A stretch of DNA of 64,000 nt. Origin: Callorhinus ursinus. Its lineage: Eukaryota; Chordata; Mammalia; Carnivora; Otariidae. The stretch is taken from the NCBI RefSeq assembly GCF_003265705.1, contig NW_020312785.1:19558968-19622967 (forward strand), read 5' to 3'. Positions within the stretch are counted from its first letter, which is position 1. The number at the start of each line of letters is the position of its first letter. Below are positions 24,445-35,167 of this stretch, in pieces. A program made the translations under genes and the position numbers. The notes under the pieces are model-generated. The model made no database searches and had not been told where the DNA came from. It worked only from the letters and a program-made list of their open reading frames with translations.

Positions 24445-24688
24445 AAAGGTTACACTGCGGTGGCGGGGGGGGGCACTTGGGTGGCTCAGTCGATTAGGCG
24501 GCTGCCTAATTCGGCTCAGGTCATGATCCTGGGGTCCTGGGATGGAGCCCCACGTTGGGCTCCCTGCTCAGCACGGAGTCTGCTTCTCCCTCTCCCTCTG
24601 CTCCTCCCCACTGCTTGCTGTCTCTCCTGCTCTCTCTCTCTCTCTCTCAAATAAATAAACAAAATCTTATAAAATAAAGGTTACATTG
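24445..24688 (+). mobile_element. Can-SINE with 13-bp target-site duplication
   Basis: AAAGGTTACACTG (24445-24457) and AAAGGTTACATTG (24676-24688) flank the element, one mismatch in 13. The head starts within a G run at about 24468 (GGGGCACTTGGGTGGCTCAG) and the end is AAATAAATAAACAAAATC. Confidence 0.92.
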
Positions 24689-24689
24689 G

Positions 24690-25574
24690 GTATAATATGT
24701 AAAGCATCTAGCAGAGTGATTCACTTATACCTAATCTTTAATAAACATTAGAACTACCTTACCAGGCTTCTAAGGCAATGAACCATTTAAACTAGATCTG
24801 AGATGAAAGTCAGGCCTGGGGTAAGAAAGGAAGAAATGAGGGAGGTTCTGAGTCTGGTATATTCTACAATTTGACAGATGAACTGCAAAACTTTAAAAAT
24901 ACTGGGAGCATGTCAGACTCCTCATTTTGTTTGTCCAGGAAATACAATGCCTTTTAATAAGCCAACAAATCATAAGGGCCATGTTTCCTATACACTCTCT
25001 CTCCCTTTAGAGCAACTCAATCTTAGCAGTTGCTAGAATATAATAGGAACAACTGCAGGAGGCACCGAAGAAAGCCTCTGAGAAGCCATGTATCTTAACC
25101 GAGAATGCTTCTTTTGACAAAAGTCGTACCACTCTCTTTTCCTTTTGTGCTGTGGTTGGAGGCAAACTGATATCCATTTGTCCTATGATCATATTTTCTG
25201 CATATTATTGACCTGAGGCAAATAGCATTCAGAGGAGAGAGTGTATTTTTAGGCTCTTGTCCTTTCATGTACTAAGAAACACCCTCCAATGAGCAATTTT
25301 GAGATCTGTCTGTTATTCTTCCCACAGTTTTGCGGTGTGGATGGACAGTGAGAGACCGCGTGCCCATTGGTCTTAAGAGAATATATTCTCAATTAAATGC
25401 AGAAAATCTTGCCTGCCTACTTTTTCTGAAGCTCTTGGAAGATATCACTGAATAAGACACAGTTGTCCTCAGGGAACTCTTACTTCGTGCTTGTTTATTA
25501 AGCTCCTGCGACAATTTATGGAGCTGACTTTTAGTCAAGAAAATGAATCTACAAACCAGTGTTTGTAGAGAAGT
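24690..25574. other. Unique sequence, nothing recognised
   Basis: No repeat family or coding signal seen. Confidence 0.4.
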
Positions 25575-25836
25575 AGGTTTTCTGCTTTTATTTATTTTTT
25601 ATTATTATGTTCAATTAGCCAGCATATAGTAAGTACATCATTAGTTTTTGATGTAGTGTTCAACTATTCATTAGTTGCATATAACACCCAGTGCTCATCA
25701 CCACATGTGCCCTCCTTAATGCTCATCACCCGGTTACCCCATCCCCCCACACCCTCCCCCTTCCGTAACCCTCAGTTTGGTTCCCAGAGTCCAGAGTCTC
25801 TCATGGTTCATCTCCCTCTCAGGTTTGCTGCTTTTA
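25575..25836 (-). mobile_element. Short LINE-1 3' end, antisense, 16-bp target-site duplication
   Basis: AGGTTTTCTGCTTTTA (25575-25590) and AGGTTTGCTGCTTTTA (25821-25836) flank 230 bp. On the minus strand this is the carnivore LINE-1 'type B' 3'UTR: GAACCATGAGAGACT, GTGATGAGCATTAAGGAGG, the 'AAAACTAATGATGTACTTAC' stretch and an A tail. It matches the 3' ends at 32.9-33.1 kb and 52.0-52.2 kb. Confidence 0.92.
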
Positions 25837-26520
25837 AAGAACAAGTCCGTATACACATGCTTGCGGAGATGTAATTCACAGAAGCTTATTGGAAGAGAAA
25901 GAAGTAATGGAACTCTTTTTGTATGTAAGTTTGATTATACACTCCACCCTTGCAAGGATTTATTTTTAGCTTCAGCATATCTGGATTGCCTTTTTTTCCC
26001 TCTCTTTGATCATTCATGCCCTTCACTCAAGGTTTAGATGGGTAGGCTATTTAGAAGTTTGAACAGAATGGTTTTGATGGAGTTCAGGTCATACTGCCCC
26101 AAAATGTGGCACCTTGGCATATTGAATATTTTAAGCTTGAGTTTGAGAAAAATGGCAGAAGCTGGAAGGTCACAGTGACCTCTCACAATCTTGCCCTTCT
26201 TCCCTGAAATAGGTCATAAACTTCATTTGAGAGGTGCCCTATCTATACCTGGAAGAGAGGAGCATCCTATATGTATCTTTCATTATATTTCTATTGTATG
26301 GCTCCTCTTTGTAACATACTAGATAGGAGAAGAATGGTCTAGATAGGAGAAGAATGGTCTAGTTCTTAGAAGTTTAAAAGGAATTGTCTGTTACAATAAT
26401 TACCAGGGAATGAATAGACAAATTAATGTAACAGCATAGAAAGTGCAGAATTTGCATTTTTTGATAATGTGGCTTTAATAAAAATTTCAATGTCTTTGTT
26501 ATTTGTTTACTGAGCTTTTC
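25837..26520. other. Unique sequence with a 20-bp tandem duplication
   Basis: Apart from the duplication at 26321-26360, nothing is recognised. 'ACTGCCCCAAAATGTGGCACCTTGGCATATTGAATATTTTAAGC' near 26092 hints at an old repeat not identified. Confidence 0.4.
26321..26360. repeat. Perfect 20-bp tandem duplication
   Basis: AGATAGGAGAAGAATGGTCT occurs twice back to back with no mismatch. Confidence 0.97.
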
Positions 26521-26746
26521 TACCACATTTTCTTTCTTTTTTTAAAAAAGATTTTATTTATTTAATATGCCCGAGAGAGAGAGAGAGTACAAGCAGGGGG
26601 AGTGGCAGGCAGAGGGAGAAGCAGGCTCCCCACATAAGCAAGGAGCCCAATGTGGGACTCGATCCCAGGACCCTGGGATCTTGACCTGAGCTGAAGGCAG
26701 ATGCTTAACCGACTGAGCCACCCAGGCGTCCCTCCACCACATTTTC
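26521..26746 (-). mobile_element. Can-SINE, antisense, about 12-bp target-site duplication
   Basis: TACCACATTTTC (26521-26532) and CACCACATTTTC (26735-26746) flank a T-rich tail, GA-rich body and reversed head ending GCCACCCAGGCGTCC. Confidence 0.92.
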
Positions 26747-26847
26747 AATCAGTTTTTCACAATGCGTATTTTCCTAGAAAATATTTTTTTCATTCACATG
26801 TTTAATGTTTTAGACATGGAGTTACACATTCTTTCACAGTGCGATTT

Positions 26848-27068
26848 ATGGCGGGTGCTTCTCAACTGGGGGTGATCTGTTTCTGCAGGGGACATGTGGT
26901 AATGTATGGAGACACTTTTGAATGTCATAGTTGGTGGTGCTCGTGCTACTGGCATCTAGATGTTAAGACTCCAGGGAAGCTGCTAAACATCCTACAGTGC
27001 AGAAGATAGCCCCCTATACAAGGAATTGCTTGGCCCAAATGTAAATAGTGCCAAAGCTGAGAAAAACT
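26848..27068 (+). mobile_element. MER5A-type (hAT-Charlie) DNA transposon
   Basis: The order 'GCTTCTCAACTGGGGGTGAT', 'AGGGGACATGTGGTAATG', 'GTGCTACTGGCATCTAGATG', 'GCTGCTAAACATCCTACAGTG' and 'AAATAGTGCCAAAGCTGAGAA' covers MER5A from one terminal inverted repeat to the other. It is non-autonomous. Confidence 0.87.
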
Positions 27069-27186
27069 AATCTGTAATAATATCGTCTCTCTCCCTTGGT
27101 GTGTTTAAATTTGAGTTTTGCCTCTTTTTCTTTTTTTTTTTTTTTTTTGGTCTCATTTAGTATTTCCAGAATTTTGTTTATTTATC

Positions 27187-27381
27187 TTTTTTTTAAGATT
27201 TTATTTATTTATTTGACAGAGAGAGACACAGCGAGAGAGGGAACACAAGCAGGGGGAGTGGGAGAGGGAGAAACAGGCTTTCTGTTGAGCAGCGAGCCCG
27301 ATGTGGGCCTTGATCCCAGGACCCTGGGACCATGACCTGAGCCGAAGGCAGACGCTTAACGACTAAGCCACCCAGGCATCC
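27187..27381 (-). mobile_element. Can-SINE, antisense, arctoid-type body
   Basis: T tail, AAGATTTTATTTATTTATTT, GACACAGCGAGAGAGGGAAC, GCAGGGGGAGTGGGAGAGGG and a reversed head ending GCCACCCAGGCATCC. The flanks are T-rich and no clear target-site duplication could be set. Confidence 0.92.
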
Positions 27382-27640
27382 TCTTTTGTTTTTTTCAAAG
27401 AACTAGTGCTTGGATTTATTTATCAATTTTGCCTCTTCCTATTTTGAAATTAATTAAATTATGGTTTTTAATCTCCATTAATTCCCCTTTTCCTGCTTCT
27501 ACCTCTTAGTTTCATTTTGTTGTTATTTTTATAGCTTCTTGAGTGGTATTCTTTTGTTAAGCATGAAATGCTCTGCATTTTCCTGAGTATACTCTTGACA
27601 TAATCCCATAAGATTTTTAAAATGTTTTGTTGAAGGATAG
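27382..27640 (-). mobile_element. Old L1M fragment, antisense
   Basis: 'TTTCAAAGAACTAGTGCTTGG', 'TTCTTGAGTGGTATTC', 'CTGAGTATACTCTTGACATAATCCCA' match, on the minus strand, the ORF2 region that also appears at 1270-1530. Strongly decayed. Confidence 0.45.
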
Positions 27641-27684
27641 TTAATGTTAATGTACATAGAGAAAAGTGTTCATGCTGTAGCCAT

Positions 27685-27907
27685 AAAGCTCAATGACTTC
27701 TTTTTTTCTTAAAGATTTTATTTATTTATTTGAGAGAGAGAGAGAGAGCACGAGTGACATGAGTGGGGGGGGCGCAGAGGGAGAAGCAGACTCTCCACTG
27801 AGCGGGGACCCTGATGCAGGACTCGATCCCAGGACCCTGAGACCACAACCTGAGCAAAGGCAGATGCCTAACCGACTGAGCCACCCAGGCGCCCCAAAGC
27901 TCAATGA
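27685..27907 (-). mobile_element. Can-SINE, antisense, perfect 12-bp target-site duplication
   Basis: AAAGCTCAATGA is repeated at 27685-27696 and 27896-27907. Between them are a T tail, a GAGAGA body and the reversed head GACTGAGCCACCCAGGCGCCC. Confidence 0.94.
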
Positions 27908-27909
27908 AT

Positions 27910-29060
27910 GCTTACAAACTGAACATACTCAGGTAACCAGCCACAACTAAACAAACCTATATTCGATCACGAAATTGAATATACCCAGCTTCCCAGAACT
28001 CTCCCTTCTAGTTACAGTCCTCTCAGGAGTAACTAATATCTCAACTTTGAATAGCACAGATTAATTTTTCTTTTTTTGTACTTTATATAAATGGAAACAT
28101 ACAGCCTGTGGTCTTTTTATGTAACTTCTTTGGCTCCACATTATTTGTGAGCTTCAGCTGTATTATTATATGTAGTTATAACTTATTCACTCTCATTGCT
28201 CCACAATATTCCATTCTGTGAATTCACCCCAATGTACTCATCTATTCTACTGTTTATGGACATGTGGATCATTTCTTTCTTTCTTTCTTTCTTTTTTGAT
28301 CATTTCTAATTATAGAATTTCTTAAATAGTGCTGCTATGAACATTCTGGTAGATGCCTGTTGGTGGACATATAGATACATTTTCATTGGAAATATACTCG
28401 GAATATATGTATTCAGCATTAGTAGATACTACCAACCAGTTTTCCAAACTGGTAATGCATCTCCACCAGTAATGGTTGGGATATTTGGTTACTCTACATA
28501 CTTGCCAAAATTTGGTATTGACTGTCCTTTTTAATTCTAGCCATTCTGGTGAGTGTGCAATGGTCTCATATTGTGACTTTAATTTGCATTTTTCTGATGA
28601 TTAGCAAAGTTAGTATTTTTCATAGTTTACTGGCCATTTAGGTATCTTCTTTTGTGAAGTGACTGTTAGGTCTTACTGAGTTTTAAAAGTTATTATCTCT
28701 GGATATGAGATCATTGTTACATACGCATATCGTATCTTCTGTAGGTTTTTGTTCACTGTCTCAGTGGTATCTTTTTGATGAACATAGTTTTATAATCTTA
28801 ATATCATCCAATGCATCACCTTTCTTTTCCCTTTGAAGAGGTGCTTTTATTTCTTGTTTAAAAATCTTGCTTATTCTAAAGTCACAAAGATGTTCTTCGC
28901 TCTTGTATTCTAGATGTTTTGTTGTTTTACCATGATCACCCAGGTTTGATGTACAGACATATCATGGGGTCATATTCTAGAGAATTTAAAAGTGCACTTT
29001 GATTTCTTCTTTTATTCAGGAGTTATATAGGAGTACGTTTTAAAGTTTCCTTGCAGACTG
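27910..29060 (-). mobile_element. Old L1M 3' region, antisense
   Basis: Minus-strand LINE-1 features: 'CATTCTGGTGAGTGTGCAATGG', 'TTTAATTTGCATTTTTCTGATGATTAGC', 'TTACTGGCCATTTAGGTATCTTC'. It then continues through decayed 3'UTR/ORF2-type sequence. A SINE (27685-27907) interrupts its left part. The right limit is soft. Confidence 0.5.
28267..28308. repeat. CTTT run flanked by a 10-bp direct repeat
   Basis: GATCATTTCT occurs at 28267-28276 and 28299-28308 with only a TTTC/T run between. The surrounding L1M sequence would be continuous if the run and one copy were removed. Confidence 0.6.
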
Positions 29061-29284
29061 ATTTTTTTGTTTGTTTACCATTTACACCTAGAGTTTTATT
29101 GCACTTAGATATGTGGTTCATACAATTTCTACCTCTAATAATTTATTGAGTTCTTGGTGGCACATTGCATTGTGATTTTTTGTAAATATTCCTAGGATAT
29201 CTTTTTGAAAGAAAGAACATTCTCTATTAGTGAAGTTCAAAATTCCATATATACCATCATTAGTTGCTGCCGTTATAGCAGTTA

Positions 29285-29495
29285 ATATTGATTGAGTACC
29301 TATTATAAGCTGGGCACTATTATTAGTATTTCATATGTATAAATATTTTTAATCATCACAACAATTATATTCTTCACTTTCTAATAAGGAAACCGGGGCA
29401 GGAAGTTTGCAAGTATTTCCCCCCAAATCCAGCTAGTTAAGTGGGGGAAACACATTTAGAATCTATGTGGTATAGCTCTGTGGGCAGTGTCCTTA
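29285..29495 (-). repeat. MIR SINE remnant, antisense
   Basis: 'ATTGATTGAGTACCTATTATAAGCTGGGCACT', 'TTTTTAATCATCACAACAATTAT', 'AATAAGGAAACCGGGGCAGGAAG' and 'ATCCAGCTAGTTAAGTGG' follow the reversed MIR order. Confidence 0.75.
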
Positions 29496-29860
29496 AACAC
29501 AATTTGTCCTACATATTTCTATATTGCTATAATTTACAATTTGCTATCCAATAAATTAACATATAAATACAATATTCAGTTGTTTTATATGCTTAAATTT
29601 TGTCTTGAATGACCAAAGACTGAGAAACCTTTAAATGTCTTTCCATGGTTATAATTTATCAATTTTTTCATTGTTCCACTAGATTTTTGCTGTTTTTTTG
29701 AAGTGTCATGATATATAGCACATAAAATTTATACCTTTTACAAATTCTTTATGGATTTTACCTTTTAAGTATTGACTGGGTTACTAAATGTAAAGCACTT
29801 TTGCTTGACACATGCTAACCGCTCTAAAAGCACAACCTTTTTTTATATACTGTCTTCTCT

Positions 29861-30005
29861 CTTCTTAGGTTTCTCTCTTTTTCTCAGGGTTGTGAGTTCA
29901 AGCCCCGCAATAGGCTCCATGCCCAGGGCTTGAACTGAGCTGAGATCAAAAGTTGGATGCTTAACTGACTGAGCCACCCAGGCGCCCCTCCCTTCTTAGG
30001 TTTCT
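29861..30005 (-). mobile_element. Short Can-SINE with an inverted half, 14-bp target-site duplication
   Basis: CTTCTTAGGTTTCT is repeated exactly at 29861-29874 and 29992-30005. Inside, 29934-29991 is the reversed SINE head (GGCTTGAAC ... GAGCCACCCAGGCGCC). In contrast 29885-29922 ('CTCAGGGTTGTGAGTTCAAG', 'CCCCGCAATAGGCTCCA') reads in the forward SINE direction. The element at 58975 has both parts in one direction. Confidence 0.85.
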
Positions 30006-30414
30006 GATCTTGACTTTATCTCCATCAGCTGTCACTTTCTTTTTGTAATTTTTCTGGAAATCTGCATAAGTATTATGCTTCATCTTTTCTTTTCTCTTCC
30101 CCATGCATCAACTTGATTGGATATAGGATTCTTGGATAAGAGAATGGGTTTCTTAAACTCTGAAGGCAATGCTCCATGATCTTCTGCCATTTAGTATTGC
30201 AAGAAAAGTTTGGTGCCAACTTGAAAGTTTACGTTTTGCTTTTGTAAATCACTTATCTTCACCCCACCATGTTGATGCTTGTAAAATTTTTTTCTTTGGC
30301 CTTGAAATTTAAGTATTTTATCAGGCTGTATCAAATTTAAGTCTGTTTTAATGAATATGCCCATTCTCTTTGGAGTCACATGACTTTCTTCAGCATAGAT
30401 GAATTTTATTTTCT

Positions 30415-30690
30415 ATTGCTTTTTCTTCTTCTTATCTACATTTTTTTGACAAATAACATTATATTAGTTTCAAGTGGAAAACATCATGATTTGATACATG
30501 CATATAGCTCAGAATGATCACCACACTAATCCTTTTTAACATCCGTCACCATACATAGTTATAAATTTGTTTTCTTGTGATGAGAATTTGTAAGATCTAC
30601 TCTTAACAACTTACAAATAAATAATACAGTATTAGTAACTATAGTCACCGTGTTGCACATTTCATCGCTATGACTTATTTATTTTATAAC
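30415..30690 (-). mobile_element. L1M 3'UTR, antisense
   Basis: 'TTTGACAAATAACATTATATTAG', 'ATGATTTGATACATGCATATAG', 'AACATCCGTCACCATACATAG', 'ATAATACAGTATTAGTAACTATAGTCACC' and 'GACTTATTTATTTTATAACTGGAGG' are the reversed 3'UTR of an L1MA/L1MB-age element. Confidence 0.72.
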
Positions 30691-30699
30691 TGGAGGTTT

Positions 30700-32570
30700 G
30701 CACCTTTTGGCCACCCTCACTCATTCTTTGTCTTCCTTTTTTAACTTTTGCTACTCCATCTGTTAAATTCTTTCCTTTTAGACTTCTTATAAAACTTATT
30801 TTAGCTTTCCTGGATCTGTCTTCTAAAGGCTTAAACTTTTCTGGCAACATTTTCTACTTTTCCTAGAGGTTCTGGAAGAATTTCTCTAGCTTATTTTACT
30901 CATCCCTCAATTCTTAGTCTACAGAATCTCATCTTGTGTTCACGAATTCCACGGCATGAGAAAACCTAATGGTCATATTTTTTCATCTCAAAGCAAATTT
31001 TCCTGCTCCCAGGTTATACCTTATTTTAAGACTTCATGTTTTTTACTAAGTAGATAAAATGTCTTCTGGAATCTTTTAGAAAATCCACATTAGAGATTTT
31101 CTATGTTTTTTTCTAACTTTCACTAATAAAGCCATTCTAGAAGGACATATATTTTTTCTGCCTACTCAGTTTGATTGCCTTCTTTCAAACTACTTAATCT
31201 TTATATTATAATTTTCTCTTTGCTTATCCTTAGGAATAAGCATGCTTGGCTAGGATAGGGAATGAAGGAGTGACTGGATAAGCAAGATGGTGGAGGAGAT
31301 TATAGGTTTGTCCATATTTGGAGATCTGTGTGATTTCTTTCAAAGACTGTGTTGGTCTAAATCAAGAAGAAAGAGGGAACAAGGAGGAGAAGAGAGAGGG
31401 AAGAAGAGAGAGGGAAAGGAAAAAACACAGGAAGGAAGGAAGGAAGGAAGGAAGGAAGGAAGGAAAAAAAAAAGAAGGTGGGGTTAGCTCTACAGCAGTT
31501 TTATATTGACAAAGGACGGAGTAATTCCCTGTGCAGTGTAGGGTGTGAATGAAAGCCAGGGCCAGCCACATCAGGGAGTTTTGCCCCTATGCCAAAGTGA
31601 GTCTGTTCCCTCTTTGTTTGCTGGGATAATGTCTCTGTTGGTTAACTGGCACAGCCTGTCTCTTTAGAGGCCAGGTGTGGCCCTGCCCCTCTTCTCTAGT
31701 TCAAGGGTAAGATGGGAGCCAACTATGCAGAGTAATCTCATCCTTGTTAGCTATAGATTTGCAGTCTCCTTCCCAAACCTGCCATTGTCCTAATGCCCAT
31801 TTTTACTCCAGGTCCTGGGCTGCCCTGTGCTTCGGGTTGGTTTGTGATTTGTGAGTTGGCCAGCCATCCTCCCAATCCAGTCTTTGTTTCCTTTTCTTTC
31901 TCTTTTCAGTTATTGCATGAAGGAGTTACTAGTCCAAGTTAGAAGCAGACTCCCAAATGGATACATTATGCAAGCTGTGAGGTTTTACAACTTGTGACAA
32001 GGGACAGAACAGAAATTCTACTCATTGCAAGGAAATCCTCACTTAAGCTTCAGTGAGCCAAAAGCACTTAAAACCCATGAGCCTTCAGCTGGTCGTCCTT
32101 AGCCAGTCTAGTCTCTACCAGGAACTCGCATATGTTCCTGCACTGGTCACTCCTCAGTGGAATTACTTCTTCATATTCTGGATGCTCAATTACAGGACCA
32201 CTGCAGGCCAATTCTTCTTAAACGCCTTCACTAGTTTCTTTTTATCTTAAACATCTGCGACCCCTTGGACGGTAGTAAGGGTCTTCCTGCTGTTTCTCTG
32301 TTGAATTCTTATATGTATATAATCCTCAGTGCCAGCAGGAAGCAGATCATCACCCCTACTTGCATCAGCAATGGGGTGGGAAGAGTGGAGGTTCTGGATA
32401 GGGGACATGCTGGAAGGCGGCAGCAGGAGAAGGGGGGGTGGGCAGTGAGGGTGGGAGGCAGGAACTGAGCGTCCAAGAGGGAGGGAGCTCTAGTGGGAGG
32501 CTGCTGAGTCCTCAGAGCCTGCTCAGTGACTGGGTCGTCTCCCAATCCAGTCTTGCTTGCAATATATTCG
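30700..32570. other. Little recognised apart from a GGAA microsatellite
   Basis: AT-rich decayed sequence to about 31.26 kb, possibly old LINE. A purine-rich tract then a GGAA array at 31362-31480. 31.5-32.5 kb is moderately GC-rich unique DNA with no coding unit recognised. Confidence 0.4.
31431..31465. repeat. GGAA microsatellite
   Basis: About eight uninterrupted GGAA units inside a longer purine tract (31362-31480). Such arrays can bind ETS-family factors, but nothing here shows regulatory use. Confidence 0.93.
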
Positions 32571-32572
32571 GC

Positions 32573-33162
32573 AGAAATGCCTTGATTTGTGGACATTGTT
32601 GCTATGAACATTGGGGTGCATATGGCCCTTCTTTTTACTATGTCTGTGTCTTTGGAACCAAACTGTGGAAGGAGCCAAGATGCCCTTCAACAGATGAATG
32701 GGTAAAGAAGATGTGGTCCATATATACAATGGAATACTACTCAGTCATCAGAGAGGATGAACACCCAAATTTTGCATCAACATGGATGGGACTGGAGGAG
32801 ATTATGCTAAGTGAAATAAGTCAAGCAGTGAAAGTTAATTATATGGTTTCACTTATTTGTGGAACATAAGGAAGAGCATGGAGGACATTAGGAGAAGGAA
32901 GGGAAATCGGAGGGGAAGATGAACCATGAGAGACTATGGATTCTGAGAAAGAAACTGAGGGTTCTGGGGGAGGCTGGGTTAGCCTGGTGATGGGTATTAA
33001 AGAGGGCACGTACTGCATGGAGCACTGGGTGTTATGTGCAAATAATGAATCATGGAACACTACATCAAAAACTAATGATGTAATGTATGGTGATTAACAT
33101 AACATAATAAAATAAAATTAAAAAAAAAGAAAAAAAAGAAAAGTCAAGAAATGTCTTGACTT
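32573..33162 (+). mobile_element. Twin-primed (5'-inverted) LINE-1 3' end
   Basis: AGAAATGCCTTGATTT (32573-32588) and AGAAATGTCTTGACTT (33147-33162) flank the insertion, 14 of 16 identical. 32659-33140 is sense LINE-1: ORF2 end (SLICGT then stop 32867-32869), type B 3'UTR and A tail. 32591-32655 is the adjacent upstream LINE-1 segment but reversed ('GACATTGTTGCTATGAACATTGGGGTGCA'), the layout produced by twin priming. Confidence 0.9.
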
Positions 33163-35165
33163 TTCCCACAATAGTTTGGTTTCCTTTTCTGATAATCAGA
33201 GCTGATACAAATTTTCCAGGATTTTCAAATTCCTCTGGTTATCCCACTGGGAACTTGGGAAAATGAGAAGTTAAATGCATGGATTCAGACCAAAAGTCTC
33301 TCCTTTTAAGTAGTTAGAATAGCTTGTTATCAAGATTACACTATAATTAACACTCTATCAAATCAATGAGATATATTGATATAGCTCCTAATTTTTGTGG
33401 TTCCTAAACTCCAATTTACAGTCTAGCTACATTGGAAATAGTTGGAGATTTCTTTATGAATGCAGATCCTCAATCCCACCGCAGAAATTCTGATTCGGAA
33501 GGTATGGTGTGGACCTGGGAATATGCATTTTAAACCTCTTTCCAAGCTATTTTTATGAACAGTCATGTTTGGGAGTCATTGTCTTTAGTCTAGAACAGCC
33601 AGACCCTTTGCAATTATGATGTCTTATTTTCTATTTCTGATTTGAGGACTCCTCTCATTCCAGCTCCTAAGGATACCAGAATACATGTTAGTTTTTTTTT
33701 TTTTATGAGAGCAGATTTAGATTAATTTTTCTTTTAGAATTTCATGACAGTTGTTAAGATAACTGGATACCCTCCAAAGCGTGGCAACAAAAAGTTATTG
33801 CTCTAACTGTAAGTGTGGTTGTAGCTACATCTGAATAGGGCACTATTAGAAAATGAGATAGTAATCCCCTACAAATTCTTTGCTGGAGTTTTTAGATCTG
33901 GAGAAGTAATTTCATCATGTGTTGGCGATTATTTGGGAAAATCCTATTGTGCCTTTTTAAGATGCTAGTTGGAAGTGATGGGGGGAAAATGAAGAGAACA
34001 GCTGGAGGCTTTGCAAGTACATTCATAAGCCGGATATTCCATGCCAGGAGAGAATGCATTTTATGGAAATTTTAAAATAAAAATATTCTACTTCATGAAT
34101 ACATTTTTTTTATCACTGTTATTCAGAAATTCTCATACTTGCTTTATTCTCCAGGGTAAAAAGCACAGATATGCCTGTTACTAAAGGTTTAGTTGGCACA
34201 TTTTGGGTTTATCTGGAGGGGGAGGGGTTGCCTCTTGAGATTAATTCATAATTCAAACCCACCGATATCGATCGGAAGTGCTCATGCTTGGGTTGGCACC
34301 TGCAAGTACAAGAAAACGAAAGTCATTAAAAAAGTTTTTTAACTTAGGAACTCTGCCCTCCAGCATTCAAGCATCTGGTTCGCCTTCTCTTCCCTGCCAA
34401 AGCTAACAGCCAGAGTCCCTTAAGACGAGGGATTAGATGTAAAATCTTGATAAATCCCATTCAGTTTGAGCTGTGTACCAATAACAGAAGGACATTTGTT
34501 GTCCATCTGTCTTTGGATGAAATGGGGGAGTTTCGGGGCTGGCACTGCAATGAAATAGAGGGTTGTGAATCTATCTTGCAGTGTATTTTGATTCCGGCTG
34601 CAATCAGATGACACAGATAGTTACCACTCTGTACTCCGAAATCACAAAAATAAAATTCCTTAAAGCCTCTGTATAATTCTGGGCTAACTAAACAATAACA
34701 CCCACATCTAAATGATCTGTGTGATTATGCAGACAAACTGCAGGTTTTCTGTTAGGTTTACCACTCCCCTAGGAACTTTAAATCTCGCCGTAGCCAGTCT
34801 CTAATTTCTTCTACTTCTTGTTCCGTTTATAAGTGCAACTTGGGATTCAAAGCAGAAAAGCATTTGCGAGGCTTTGGGGTTTAGAGCTCTACCTTAGAGG
34901 ACAAAACAAATTAACATGCAAATCCTTTGTATAGATCATTGCATCATCATCAAGATGGGAACAGAAAACATTTATTACATTTAACTATAGAAGGTGTGCA
35001 TACAAGATAGGTAGACAAAGAGCTATTTAGACATGAAGCCTAAGTCAAGGATAACCGCACCAAAGGCAAATAGAACAGCAAGAATATGGCAGGTTCTGCC
35101 CAGTGTTTAAAGCCACTAGGATCTCCTAGGGCACAAAGGGTGCACGCACCATATGCTGTGGCCTT
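33163..35165. other. Repeat-poor block
   Basis: 33455-33585 resembles a hAT-type element ('CCCACCGCAGAAATTCTGATTCGGAAGG'). The rest lacks recognised repeats, and 34240-34830 in particular is clean non-repetitive sequence. No exon recognised: frames are short and lack splice context. Confidence 0.45.
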
Positions 35166-35167
35166 TG

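Noticed and set aside
31287..31509. Charged repeat protein (GRKE-type) encoded by the GGAA tract
   Set aside because: Purely a translation of the microsatellite; open in several frames at once.
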